Assembly (NCBI GenBank): GCA_904381285.1
Contig: CAJFII010000001.1
Span: 62,001-126,000 of the forward strand
Origin: an uncultured Clostridia bacterium
Lineage (GTDB): Bacteria > Bacillota > Clostridia > TANB77 > CAG-508
Reading direction: 5' to 3'
Length of the DNA: 64,000 nt
Shown here: in pieces, positions 44,442 through 53,698 of the stretch
How the letters are laid out: each line of letters begins with the position of its first letter
How positions within the stretch are numbered: the first letter of the stretch is position 1
The notes under the pieces: model-generated
Databases searched by the model: none
What the model was told of the DNA's origin: nothing
Seen by the model: only the letters and a program-made list of their open reading frames with translations
Translations under genes and position numbers: made by a program

Positions 44442-46665
44442 GTGGAAATACAAGGAGTTATAAACGATATTCGTTATCAAAATGAAATTAATAGTTATAC
44501 AATAGCAGACTTCGAAACAGATGATGAAGAATTTACTGTTGTTGGATATCTTCCTTTTATTAATATAGGAGATACCTTAAAATTAGTTGGCAAATTTGTT
44601 ACACATCAAGAATATGGTAGACAATTTAAAATAGATACTTTTGAAAAGCTAATGCCACAAACTTTAGCATCACTTGAACAATATCTTGCCAATGGTACTA
44701 TAAAAGGAATTGGACCTTCTACAGCAAAAAAGATAGTAGATACATTTGGAGAAGAAACTATACATATTTTTAAATATGAACCACAAAAATTAGCACAAAT
44801 AAAAGGAATAACTGAAAAAAAAGCAATAGAAATGGCAGAGGCATTTAATGAAAATTGGGAACTATGGCAAATTGTTGGATTTCTAGAAAGGTTTGGTATA
44901 GGACCAGACAATGCCAAAAAAGTTTACAAATTATTGGGTGCAAATACAATAGAGAAGATAGAAGAAAATCCATATATATTAATAGATGTAGCAAGAGGAG
45001 TAGATTTTAAACAAATAGATAAAATGGCACTTGATATTGGCATTCCTCTAGATAATTCAAAAAGAATTAAGAGCGGAATTAAATATAGTTTAATTAGAGT
45101 AAGCTATAATGGACATACTTGTGTAAAAAAAGAAAATTTAATTTCATTCGTGCAAGAATTGTTAAATGTATCAGAAGAAAGTATAGAAGACAGTTTAATT
45201 GATTTAAATGTTACAAAAGAAATTGTAATTGAAAAACAGGAAGAAGATTTAGAGCTTGTATACTTATATCCATTCTATAAAGCAGAATATAATATTGCAG
45301 AAAAGATAATTTCATTAAATAAATCAGATAATATAAAAGAAATAAAAAATTTCAAAAAAGAATTAAAGAAAATAGAAAATGAAATAAGTATAGAATTATC
45401 TGAAAAACAAAAAGAAGCACTACATGCAGTTAATGAAAATAATGTGTGTATTATAACAGGAGGACCAGGAACAGGAAAAACAACAATTATAAAGAGTGTT
45501 ATAGATTTATATGAAAAACAAAATAAAAAAGTAGTGCTATGTGCACCAACAGGTAGAGCTGCTAAAAGAATGACAGAGGCAACAGGTAAAGAAGCAAAAA
45601 CACTACATCGTTTATTAGAAATAGGAAAAATAGAAGAAGAAGGAAAAATAGAAAGTACAGATTATGATGTAGCACCAATAGATGCAGATGTTATTATAGT
45701 AGATGAAATGTCTATGGTGGATTTGTTTTTAATGAACTATTTATTAAAGGCTGTATATAACGGAACAAAACTAGTTTTAGTTGGAGATGCAGACCAGTTA
45801 GCATCAGTAGGTCCAGGAAGTATACTTGCAGATTTAATAGATTCAAATACAATAAAAACAGTCCATTTAGATAAAATTTTTAGACAAGCTGCAAAAAGTA
45901 AAATTATATTAAATTCACATAGAGTAAATAATGGAGAAGGATTTATAAGTGCCGAAGAAGCAAAAAAAGATGAAGTAAAAGATGATTTTTTCTTTATAAA
46001 AGAAACATCAAATGAAGGAATGTTATATCAAGTTGTATCTTTGTGCAAAGGAAGACTTCAAAAATTTGGGGATTACGATTTCTTTGAAAATATTCAAGTA
46101 TTATCTCCAACTAAAAAAGGAATGTTAGGAACAAAAGAGTTAAATAAAGTTCTTCAAAAAGAGCTAAATCCAGAATCAGAATTTAAGGCTGAGAAGAATA
46201 GTCAGGGAGTAATTTTTAGAGAACAAGATAAAATTATGCAAATTAGAAATAATTATGATATATATTGGGAAAGAAAAGAACCAGAATATGAGAATGGAAG
46301 TGGAGTTTTTAATGGGGAATTAGGAACAATAGAGAAAATAGATAATTTTGAAAAACAAGTAAAAATTAAATTTGATGATAACAAAGAAGCTTGGTATGCA
46401 TTTTCAGATTTGGACCAAATAGAGCATGCTTATGCTATAACAATACATAAAGCTCAACGGAAGTGAATTTGATGTAGTAATTATGCCACTTCCACCTTCA
46501 GCTCCAATGCTATTAACCAGAAATTTACTATATACAGGATTAACAAGAGCTAAAAAACTACTAATAGTAATTGGTTCAGAAAAAATAGTAAAATTTATGA
46601 TACAAAATTCAGACACTAAAAAAAGAAATACAGGTTTAGTGTATAAATTATGCAATATGCAATAA
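44442..46665 (+). CDS. recD2: RecD2 helicase, with +1 recoding at an in-frame CGG
   Basis: A 5'-3' superfamily 1B DNA helicase of the RecD2/YrrC type. N-terminal OB and helix-hairpin-helix region (about 1-210), Walker A GGPGTGKT (about 343-350), DEMSMVD, GDADQLASVGPG, and a C-terminal UvrD-like segment. GTG 44442 follows ATAGGAG. The zero frame reaches CGG at 46458-46460 and stops at 46464, within HKAQ|GSEFDVVIMPL, which is helicase motif V/VI territory. Skipping C46458 restores GSEFDVV and TGLTRAKKLLIVIGS and ends at 46665, total about 740 residues, normal for RecD2. Without it the last 68 residues, essential for ATP hydrolysis, would be missing. Confidence 0.92.
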
Positions 46666-46684
46666 TAAATAAAAAGGAGGAATA

Positions 46685-47336
46685 ATGTCCTTTATTAATT
46701 ATATAATAAACATTTTTTACCCAAATGTGTGTGGAATGTGTGGCAAAATAAGTAAAACGGATATATGTCCTAAATGTAAGTTTAAATTAAATGAGGAAAA
46801 AGAATGTAGAAAACATATTTATTTAAGTAGAAATTTTTCAACACATATGTATATTTTTAGATATAGTCAAATGATAAGGGAAAACTTAATAAGATATAAA
46901 TTTGGAGACCAAGCATATCGTTATAAAGCTTTTTCAAATTTTATGATAAATGATAGAAAAATATGTGGATTTGTAAAAAAATATGATATAATTATCCCAG
47001 TTCCAATAAGCAAAAAAAGAAATAGACAAAGAGGCTATAATCAAAGTGAATTGATTATTAGTGATTTTGCAAAAGAACTTAAAAATATTCAATTTTCAAC
47101 AGAAGTTTTATATAAAGTTAAAAACACATTACCACAAAGTAAATTAAATAAAGAGCAAAGACAATATAACTTAAAAAATGCATATGAAGTAAAAAATAGC
47201 GGAATGATAAAAAACAAAAAAGTTTTATTATTTGATGATATTTTTACTACTGGAAGCACTGTAGATGAATGTAGTAAAATGTTAAAAATGGCAGGAGCAT
47301 ATGAAATTCGGAGTGTTAACATTAGCAAAAGATTAG
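46685..47336 (+). CDS. comF: ComF-family phosphoribosyltransferase-like protein, end set by +1 recoding at CGG
   Basis: ComF helps take up single-stranded DNA in competent cells. Zinc-ribbon N-terminus (CGMCGKISKTDICPKC, about 16-31) and a PRT-like domain with PVPISKKRNRQRGYNQSELI and LLFDDIFTTGSTVDEC. A CGG lies in frame at 47309-47311. Read as Arg the protein would end RSVNISKRLERKR at 47350, unlike any ComF I know; skipping C47309 gives EIGVLTLAKD and a stop at 47334-47336, the usual ComF ending (VxVLTLAR). The shifted stop lies just before the next gene's ribosome binding site. Total about 216 residues. Confidence 0.85.
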
Positions 47337-47353
47337 AAAGGAAGAGATGAGTT

Positions 47354-49342
47354 ATGGAAGATTTAGTAGAAAGCATATTAGATTATGTAAGAAGTGATTA
47401 TACAGATTATGCAATTATGATTAATGGTGAATGGGGAAGCGGTAAAACTTATTTCTGGAATCATAAGATTAGAAATAAAATTGAAAGTATGCAATTAAAT
47501 GGAAAACATTTTACAACAATATATATGTCATTATATGGTATATCAAACTTGGAAGAAATAAGTAAAAAAATATTTATTGAAACAACTCAATTAATGGATA
47601 GAAACTTGAAAAAATATATGGAAGCCAATAATCAAACAACAATACCAGAATATGCTAAAACTGGTTTAGACATGGCAAATTTCTTTGGTGTTACACAAAA
47701 TGGTGATAGAGTAGATTATTCAGACTTTTTCTCGACAGATGACAAAGTTCTATGTTTTGATGACCTAGAAAGAGCGAATGTAGATGTTATAGACATACTA
47801 GGATATATTAATAATTTCGTAGAACATGACCACATAAAAACAATAATTATATGTAATGAAAAAGAACTATCTACTAAATTAAAAAGTAGCAATCTTGAAA
47901 TGAAAACCTTTATAGCAACTTATTTGCTAGATAAAGAGGGAGACTTAACAAAAGCAACAGACAAACCAATGGTAGAAAAAATTCAAGATAAAATTGAATA
48001 TGTATTTGATAAAGCAAATGATTATGAAAGAATAAAAGAAAAGTTAATTGGGGAGACTTTTGAATATGCTCCAGAATTCAATTATATAATAAATGGGTTA
48101 TTAATGAGATATGAAACAAATGAGGAGTTAATTAGGTTTTTACGAGAAAATACAGGACTAATAGTTTCAACCTTTAATAAAAGTGGAACTAGAAATTTAA
48201 GGATTTTAAAACATGCATTAAATGATTTTAAAAAAGTTTTTGAAATGGTAAATAAATACTATCCTAATACCAATAACCGTGTATTACAAACAATGTTAAT
48301 ATTTACAATAGCTGTGTCTTTTGAAATAAAAGCAGGTAAAGTAACAAAAGATAAATTTGTAAATATTAAAGATAATGAAGAATATAAATCAATTTTAGTA
48401 TCATCAAGAGTTTTATTAATGGACAATAGACAATTCTATATAAAAGAATTTGATAACAACTATTACTATAATTTTAAATCAGAATACAGATTTATAAAAT
48501 TTATTGAAATTTATGTACGTACAAGAATTTTTGACATGAAGGTTTTCAAAGAAAACATGGAAGTAATTATAAATACAGTAGATACAGATAAATTACCGGG
48601 ATATAAAAGACTTCTTACAGAAGAATATTGGAAGATAAATGATGACCAATTTGAAGGTGTTATAGAAGAAGTAATAGATGATGTAAAAAATGGAAGAATT
48701 AAATTAATAGATATTGTAAAATTGTTTGCATATTTTAGTTATTTTATAAAAAAAGGTTTAATTAGTTATGATATGAAAACAATAAAAAGTATATTCTTTA
48801 ATGGAATGAATATAGCATCATTAAACTCAGAATATTGTGACAATGTTGAAGAAGAATTAGCGCAAGTTACAGTAGGAGAAGTAAATCAGGATATAGAAGA
48901 AATTCTAAAACACTTTAACCAATTAAATATACAATTAAAAGATAAAATGTACATAGAAAAAGCAGACGAGATATTTAAATGTATACCAATGCGTATGGAA
49001 ACATTTTATGAAAGATTTGATAAAGAATGTATGGATGTTCCAATATTTAAGTACTATGATGTATTCCAAATGTTCCAAAGAATTTCATGTGCAAGTAATG
49101 AGGACATAGTAACAATTAAAGAAAAATTGGTTAATAGAGTAAAATTACACAAACAAGAAATTGAACCAGAAATGAAAAATATAAAACAACTAAAACAAAT
49201 AATAGATGATTATACAAAAAATAAGGATACAACAATAAAAATTGTAATGTTAAGAGAATTTTCAAAAGATTTGGAATATATATTAGACCAATATAAAACT
49301 CCATTATTAGGAGGAAAAAAAGAAGAAGCTGTTGAAGAATAG
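47354..49342 (+). CDS. KAP-family P-loop NTPase
   Basis: A 662-residue protein with a KAP-type P-loop domain: NGEWGSGKTYFW (Walker A, about 23-34) and VLCFDDLERANVDV (Walker B, about 131-144), followed by a long helical region without recognised domains. KAP NTPases occur in membrane-associated and phage-defence systems; no membrane helix is evident here. Substrate and function unknown. It is not clearly co-transcribed with spoVT, being closed by a terminator. Confidence 0.8.
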   Translation: MEDLVESILDYVRSDYTDYAIMINGEWGSGKTYFWNHKIRNKIESMQLNGKHFTTIYMSLYGISNLEEISKKIFIETTQLMDRNLKKYMEANNQTTIPEYAKTGLDMANFFGVTQNGDRVDYSDFFSTDDKVLCFDDLERANVDVIDILGYINNFVEHDHIKTIIICNEKELSTKLKSSNLEMKTFIATYLLDKEGDLTKATDKPMVEKIQDKIEYVFDKANDYERIKEKLIGETFEYAPEFNYIINGLLMRYETNEELIRFLRENTGLIVSTFNKSGTRNLRILKHALNDFKKVFEMVNKYYPNTNNRVLQTMLIFTIAVSFEIKAGKVTKDKFVNIKDNEEYKSILVSSRVLLMDNRQFYIKEFDNNYYYNFKSEYRFIKFIEIYVRTRIFDMKVFKENMEVIINTVDTDKLPGYKRLLTEEYWKINDDQFEGVIEEVIDDVKNGRIKLIDIVKLFAYFSYFIKKGLISYDMKTIKSIFFNGMNIASLNSEYCDNVEEELAQVTVGEVNQDIEEILKHFNQLNIQLKDKMYIEKADEIFKCIPMRMETFYERFDKECMDVPIFKYYDVFQMFQRISCASNEDIVTIKEKLVNRVKLHKQEIEPEMKNIKQLKQIIDDYTKNKDTTIKIVMLREFSKDLEYILDQYKTPLLGGKKEEAVEE

Positions 49343-49348
49343 AATGTT

Positions 49349-49379
49349 AATAGAGTGAAGTAAAATTCACTCTATTTTG
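49349..49379 (+). terminator. Rho-independent terminator
   Basis: AATAGAGTGAA / TTCACTCTATT stem followed by TT, just after the KAP gene. Confidence 0.8.
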
Positions 49380-49469
49380 ACTCTTATTTAAAAAAATGTC
49401 AAAAAAATGAATAAAAAATTTTCCAAAACAAATACTAAATGTAAACTTAAATAAAAGGAGGGAAAATTT

Positions 49470-50025
49470 TTGAAAGCAACAGGTGTAGTAAGAAGAATTG
49501 ATGATTTGGGTAGAATTGTTATTCCAAAGGAAATAAGGAAGACATTAAGAATAAAAGAACGGAGATCCACTTGAAATATTTACAGATAAAGAAGGAGAAG
49601 TAATTTTGAAAAAGTATTCTCCAATAGGAGAACTTTCAGAATTTGCAACAGGATATGCAGAAACACTATCTAAAACAACAGGGCACATTGCTTGTATAAC
49701 AGATAAGGACACAGTAATAGCTGTTTCTGGAGGTTCTAAAAAAGAGTTTTTGGAACAGGATTTAAGCAAAGAATTAGAACAATTATTAGAAGATAAAGAA
49801 GTATATACAAGTAAAGATAATAATGAAGTATCAATTCCAATTATAAAAAATGATAATAATGAAAGAAAATATAATTCGCAAGTAGTATATCCAATAATTT
49901 CACAAGGAGACGTAATAGGAAGTGTAATACTATTATCCAAAGATTCAAAAACTAAAATGGGAGATGCAGAATTAAAAGTAGTACAATCAGCAGCAGGATT
50001 TTTAAGTAGTCAAATGGATATATAA
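49470..50025 (+). CDS. spoVT: SpoVT, stage V sporulation regulator, with +1 recoding at CGG
   Basis: SpoVT is a forespore regulator with an AbrB-type swapped-hairpin DNA-binding domain and a C-terminal GAF domain. TTG 49470 lies after AAAAGGAGGG. The zero frame encodes 30 residues (MKATGVVRRIDDLGRIVIPKEIRKTLRIKE), meets CGG at 49560-49562 and stops at 49572. Skipping C49560 gives GDPLEIFTDKEGEVILKKYSPIGE, the canonical continuation, and stays open to 50025 (about 184 residues, normal). The GAF part runs from about residue 55. Confidence 0.93.
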
Positions 50026-50029
50026 TTAA

Positions 50030-50080
50030 CGAGTAGGAGTAGCATTCTATGGCAACCTCCTACTTGCTTTTTTTTATTTT
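50030..50080 (+). terminator. Rho-independent terminator
   Basis: GAGTAGGAG pairs with CTCCTACTTGC, followed by T8, immediately after spoVT. Confidence 0.75.
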
Positions 50081-50127
50081 TTGTAATATAATTTTAAACA
50101 TAAATTATTAGGTTAGGAGAAGTCAAA

Positions 50128-51882
50128 ATGAATGCAATCGATATAAGAAATAAATATTTAAATTTTTTCAAAAAGCATGGTCATGCTATAATTCCAAGTG
50201 CACCATTAATACCAGAAAATGATCCATCTGTATTATTTACAACAGCTGGAATGCAACCACTTGTACCATATTTATTAGGAGAAAAACATCCTCAAGGAAA
50301 GAGACTTACAGATTATCAAAAGTGTTTAAGAACAGTAGATATAGACGAAGTTGGAGATAATCGTCATTTAACATATTTTGAAATGTTAGGAAATTGGTCT
50401 TTAGGGGATTACTTTAAAGAAGAATCAATAAAAATGAGTTTTGAATTTTTAACTAAGGAATTAGAAATACCAGTAGAAAAATTGTTTGTAACAGTTTTTG
50501 CAGGAGATCAAGATGCACCAAGAGACGAAGAATCAGCTAGAATTTGGAAACAAGTAGGAATGCCAGAAGATCATATATATTATTTTGGAAAAGAAGATAA
50601 CTGGTGGATAGCAGGAGAAGAAGGTCCATGTGGACCAGATACAGAAATGTTTTATGACACAGGCAAAGAGGCTTGTGGGCCAAATTGTGATCCATCTTGT
50701 GGATGTGGTAAATATGTTGAAATCTGGAACAATGTATTTATGGAATATTATAAAAATAAAGATGGATATACAAAATTAAAACAAAAAAATGTAGATACAG
50801 GTTTAGGTCTTGAAAGAATAAATATGTTATTACAAGGTAAAGAAACACCATATGACACAGAAATATTTAAACCAGTTATGGATGAACTTAGTAAACTTGC
50901 TAAAAAAGATTATATAGAGAGTAGAAGAATTGTAGCAGAACATTTACGTTCAAGCATGATGATTATATGTGATGGTGGAAGACCAAGCAATGTAGATAGA
51001 GGATATGTTTTAAGAAGACTAATTCGTAGAATGACAAGACACCTTAATAAACTAGAAATAGATTTAAATGAATTACCAAATTTAATAGAACTAAATATTG
51101 AAACATTAAGCCAAATGTATCCAGAACTTGTAAAAAATAAAGAAGTAATCAAACAAGTTTTAATAGAAGAAAAGGATAAATTTGTAAAAACATTAGCACA
51201 TGGAGAAAAAGAGTTTGAAAAAGTAATTAAAAAAATGAAAGAAGAAAATAAAAAACTACTAGATGGTCAAACTGTATTTAAACTATATGATACTTATGGA
51301 TTTCCACCTGAAGTAACAGGCGATTTAGCAAAAGAACAAGGCTATGAAATAGATATGACAGAATTTGATAAATTATTTAAAGAACATCAAGAAAAATCAA
51401 GATTAGGTTCAGAACAAAAATTTAAAGGTGGACTTGCTGACCAAAATGAGCAAACAATAGCATATCATACAGCAACACATTTACTTCATAAAGCTTTACA
51501 AATTGTGCTAGGAGAACATGCAACACAAAAAGGTTCAAATATTACAGCAGAAAGACTAAGATTCGATTTTGCGCATCCACAAAAAGTGACAAAAGAACAG
51601 TTAGAACAAGTAGAAAAAATTGTAAATGAACAGATAAACAGAAATTTACCAGTAACTTGTGAAGAAATGACACTAGAAGAAGCTAAAAAATCTGGTGCAA
51701 TGGGGTTATTTGAAAACAAATATGGAGATAAAGTAAAAGTATATACAATAGGAGACTTTAGCAAGGAAATATGTGGAGGACCTCATGTAACTAACACAAA
51801 AGGTATGGGAACATTCAAAATAAAGAAAGAAGAAGCAAGCTCTTCAGGAGTTAGACGTATAAAAGCTGTCTTAATAAAATAA
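50128..51882 (+). CDS. AlaRS catalytic and editing domains, short form lacking the C-terminal domains
   Basis: A 584-residue alanyl-tRNA synthetase. Class II catalytic core (about 1-240: FTTAGMQPLVPYL, RHLTYFEMLGNWSLGDYFKEE, GLGLERI), tRNA recognition region, and editing domain with HTATHLLHKAL and CGGPHVTNT metal ligands. A bacterial AlaRS is usually about 870-880 residues, with DHHA1/C-Ala domains after the editing domain; both are absent here and the frame ends cleanly (RRIKAVLIK). A stop-free remainder downstream is not seen, and the next gene starts 21 bp later, so this is a natural short form. Whether a second alaS exists elsewhere is unknown. Confidence 0.85.
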   Translation: MNAIDIRNKYLNFFKKHGHAIIPSAPLIPENDPSVLFTTAGMQPLVPYLLGEKHPQGKRLTDYQKCLRTVDIDEVGDNRHLTYFEMLGNWSLGDYFKEESIKMSFEFLTKELEIPVEKLFVTVFAGDQDAPRDEESARIWKQVGMPEDHIYYFGKEDNWWIAGEEGPCGPDTEMFYDTGKEACGPNCDPSCGCGKYVEIWNNVFMEYYKNKDGYTKLKQKNVDTGLGLERINMLLQGKETPYDTEIFKPVMDELSKLAKKDYIESRRIVAEHLRSSMMIICDGGRPSNVDRGYVLRRLIRRMTRHLNKLEIDLNELPNLIELNIETLSQMYPELVKNKEVIKQVLIEEKDKFVKTLAHGEKEFEKVIKKMKEENKKLLDGQTVFKLYDTYGFPPEVTGDLAKEQGYEIDMTEFDKLFKEHQEKSRLGSEQKFKGGLADQNEQTIAYHTATHLLHKALQIVLGEHATQKGSNITAERLRFDFAHPQKVTKEQLEQVEKIVNEQINRNLPVTCEEMTLEEAKKSGAMGLFENKYGDKVKVYTIGDFSKEICGGPHVTNTKGMGTFKIKKEEASSSGVRRIKAVLIK

Positions 51883-51902
51883 TATAAAAGGAGAAATGAA
51901 AC

Positions 51903-52247
51903 ATGGAAGATTGCATATTTTGTAAAATTATAAAAAAAGAAGTTCCATCTCAAATAGTATATGAAGATAATGAAATAATAGCATTTAAAGATATACAACC
52001 AGCAGCACCTATTCATATATTAGTAATTCCTAAAAAACACATTCCATCTGTAATTAATTTGAGTAAAGAAGATGAAATATTAGTAGGTAAAATGTATACT
52101 GTAATTAATAAAATTGCAGAAGATTTAAAAATAAAAGAAAAAGGATTTAGAGTAATAGTAAACTGTGGTAAAGATGGAGGACAAGAAGTAGAACATTTAC
52201 ACTTCCATTTATTAGGAGGAAAACAATTAGGTGAAAAAATAGTATAA
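51903..52247 (+). CDS. HIT-family nucleotide-binding protein
   Basis: A 114-residue protein of the Hint branch: CIFCKIIKKEVPSQIVYEDNEIIAFKDIQPAAPIHILVIPKKH and the catalytic histidine triad HLHFHLLGG. Such proteins hydrolyse adenosine phosphoramidates; physiological substrate unknown. RBS AAAGGAG. Follows alaS, a frequent neighbour in Firmicutes. Confidence 0.92.
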   Translation: MEDCIFCKIIKKEVPSQIVYEDNEIIAFKDIQPAAPIHILVIPKKHIPSVINLSKEDEILVGKMYTVINKIAEDLKIKEKGFRVIVNCGKDGGQEVEHLHFHLLGGKQLGEKIV

Positions 52248-52318
52248 AATTGTATGAAAATAGCAAAAAATGTGATATAATAATAATAGGTATGTATAAA
52301 AAATAGGAGGAGATAAAT

Positions 52319-53011
52319 ATGTTTAATAATAGTTTTAATAGTAAATATAGTAATGTACTTACAATCATACTTATTATTGTTATTATTGCTATTTTAGGGC
52401 TAATTGGTTTTCTTGGATATGATTTCTACAGAAAATATTATATAGATAAAGATGCACAAGACTTTATGGAACAATATGAAGAACAATTACAAAATAACAC
52501 TATAGATCAAAATACTGTTACTACTGATAATACAATATCAACTATAATTGATCCACTAAATGAAGTTACAACATCAACAGGAAATAATAATACAAGTAAT
52601 TCAAATAAAGTACAAACATATAAAGGATTTAATGTATTAGGAATAATAGAGATACCAAAAACAGGTATAAAATATCCTGTATTGGATAAAGTAACAACAA
52701 AGTCATTAGAAGCATCAGTTGCATACTATTATGGACCAGGTTTAAACCAAGTAGGAAATACAGTTATTTATGGACATAACTATAGAAATGGAGCTTTCTT
52801 TGGAAAGAACAAACAATTATCTAATGGAGATATTATATATATAACAGATAATTCAGGAAAAAGAATAAAATATACAATTTACAACATATATAAAACAACA
52901 GATATGGATGCTGAATACATAACAAGAGATACAAACGGTGCAAGGGAAATATCATTATCAACTTGTACAGATGATAGTAAAGGAAGATTAATTATTTGGG
53001 CAAAAGAATAG
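52319..53011 (+). CDS. Class D sortase
   Basis: A 230-residue transpeptidase: N-terminal membrane helix (about 15-38), Ser/Thr/Asn-rich linker, then the sortase beta-barrel (about 95-230) with catalytic His in YGHNYRNG (about 143), Cys in LSTCTD (about 216) and Arg in GRLIIW. Class D sortases anchor surface proteins, often during sporulation; no LPxTG substrate is encoded next to it. RBS AGGAGG. Confidence 0.88.
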   Translation: MFNNSFNSKYSNVLTIILIIVIIAILGLIGFLGYDFYRKYYIDKDAQDFMEQYEEQLQNNTIDQNTVTTDNTISTIIDPLNEVTTSTGNNNTSNSNKVQTYKGFNVLGIIEIPKTGIKYPVLDKVTTKSLEASVAYYYGPGLNQVGNTVIYGHNYRNGAFFGKNKQLSNGDIIYITDNSGKRIKYTIYNIYKTTDMDAEYITRDTNGAREISLSTCTDDSKGRLIIWAKE

Positions 53012-53048
53012 AAGAAAGTAAAAAATTTAAGATAAAATGAAAAAAATA

Positions 53049-53077
53049 TTGACAAATTAATTTAATTTAGGTAAAAT
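53049..53077 (+). promoter_or_regulatory. Promoter of the tRNA-His/Gln pair
   Basis: TTGACA (53049-53054), 17 bases, TAAAAT (53072-53077). Confidence 0.85.
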
Positions 53078-53085
53078 ATTAACTA

Positions 53086-53114
53086 GCGTTGTTACAGTAT
53101 AACTGTAACAACGC
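53086..53114 (+). promoter_or_regulatory. Perfect 13-bp inverted repeat at the start of the tRNA transcript
   Basis: GCGTTGTTACAGT and its exact complement around ATA, 8 bases after the -10 element and 6 bases before tRNA-His. It could be an operator or a 5' hairpin in the precursor RNA. Confidence 0.7.
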
Positions 53115-53120
53115 GAAAAC

Positions 53121-53198
53121 GGTGGATGTAGCGTAGTTGGTTAACGCGCCAGTTTGTGGCACTGGAGACCGTGGGTTCGAGTCCCATCTTCCACCCCA
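53121..53198 (+). tRNA. tRNA-His (anticodon GTG)
   Basis: 78 bases counting the encoded G at -1 (paired with C73) and CCA. Anticodon loop TTGTGGC. Acceptor stem GTGGATG/CTTCCAC has a T-T mismatch at 6:67. Confidence 0.92.
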
Positions 53199-53215
53199 TT
53201 AAAAAATAAATATAT

Positions 53216-53290
53216 TGGGCTGTAGCCAAGCGGTAAGGCACCAGACTTTGACTCTGGCATGCGCTAGTTCGAATCTAGCCAGCCCAACCA
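53216..53290 (+). tRNA. tRNA-Gln (anticodon TTG)
   Basis: 75 bases with encoded CCA. Acceptor stem TGGGCTG/CAGCCCA, anticodon loop CTTTGAC. Confidence 0.95.
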
Positions 53291-53292
53291 AG

Positions 53293-53328
53293 AAAAGCAA
53301 CTTTCATAAAATTGAGAGTTGCTTTTTT
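53293..53328 (+). repeat. 36-bp direct repeat, left copy, doubling as tRNA terminator
   Basis: AAAAGCAACTTTCA... with AGAGTTGCTTTTTT. It forms a terminator stem (AAAAGCAACT / AGTTGCTTTT) after tRNA-Gln. An identical 36-base copy is at 55413-55448, 2120 bases away. Confidence 0.9.
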
Positions 53329-53382
53329 ACAAAAATAGTAGTAAAGTTTTTTTATTAATGTTATAATATCTTATGAAAGGAG

Positions 53383-53698
53383 AAGATATGGACTTTGTTT
53401 TTAGGGCATTTAGTTATAGAAAAGTTATTAAAAGGACTATATGCAAAGAAAAATGAAGAAAATCCATATACAATAAAATCTCATAATTTATTAGCATTGG
53501 CTGAAAAATGTAATTTAGATTTAACAGATGAGCAAGTTGAAAAATTACAAATAATTACTCAATTTAATATAAGTGCAAGATATGATGATTACAAAGAAAA
53601 TTTTAAGCAAAAATGCACAGATGAATTATACTTCAGAACAAGTAAAAAATATTGAGGAGGTAAGAAAATGGTTAAAAGAGCTATTGACAGCGGAATAA
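53383..53698 (+). pseudogene. HEPN-domain toxin gene, truncated and frameshifted
   Basis: HEPN nuclease partner of an MNT antitoxin. The remaining reading frame encodes WTLFLGHLVIEKLLKGLYAK...HNLLALAEKCNLDL...FNISARYDDYKENF, which matches HEPN from about residue 25 onwards, but a TGA precedes it and the N-terminal helix is missing. Near 53614 one extra base shifts the frame: zero frame ends at 53655, while the +1 frame gives NYTSEQVKNIEEVRKWLKELLTAE and a TAA at 53696-53698 overlapping the MNT ATG, the normal HEPN-MNT coupling. Two lesions indicate a pseudogene. This shift is not at CGG. Confidence 0.75.
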
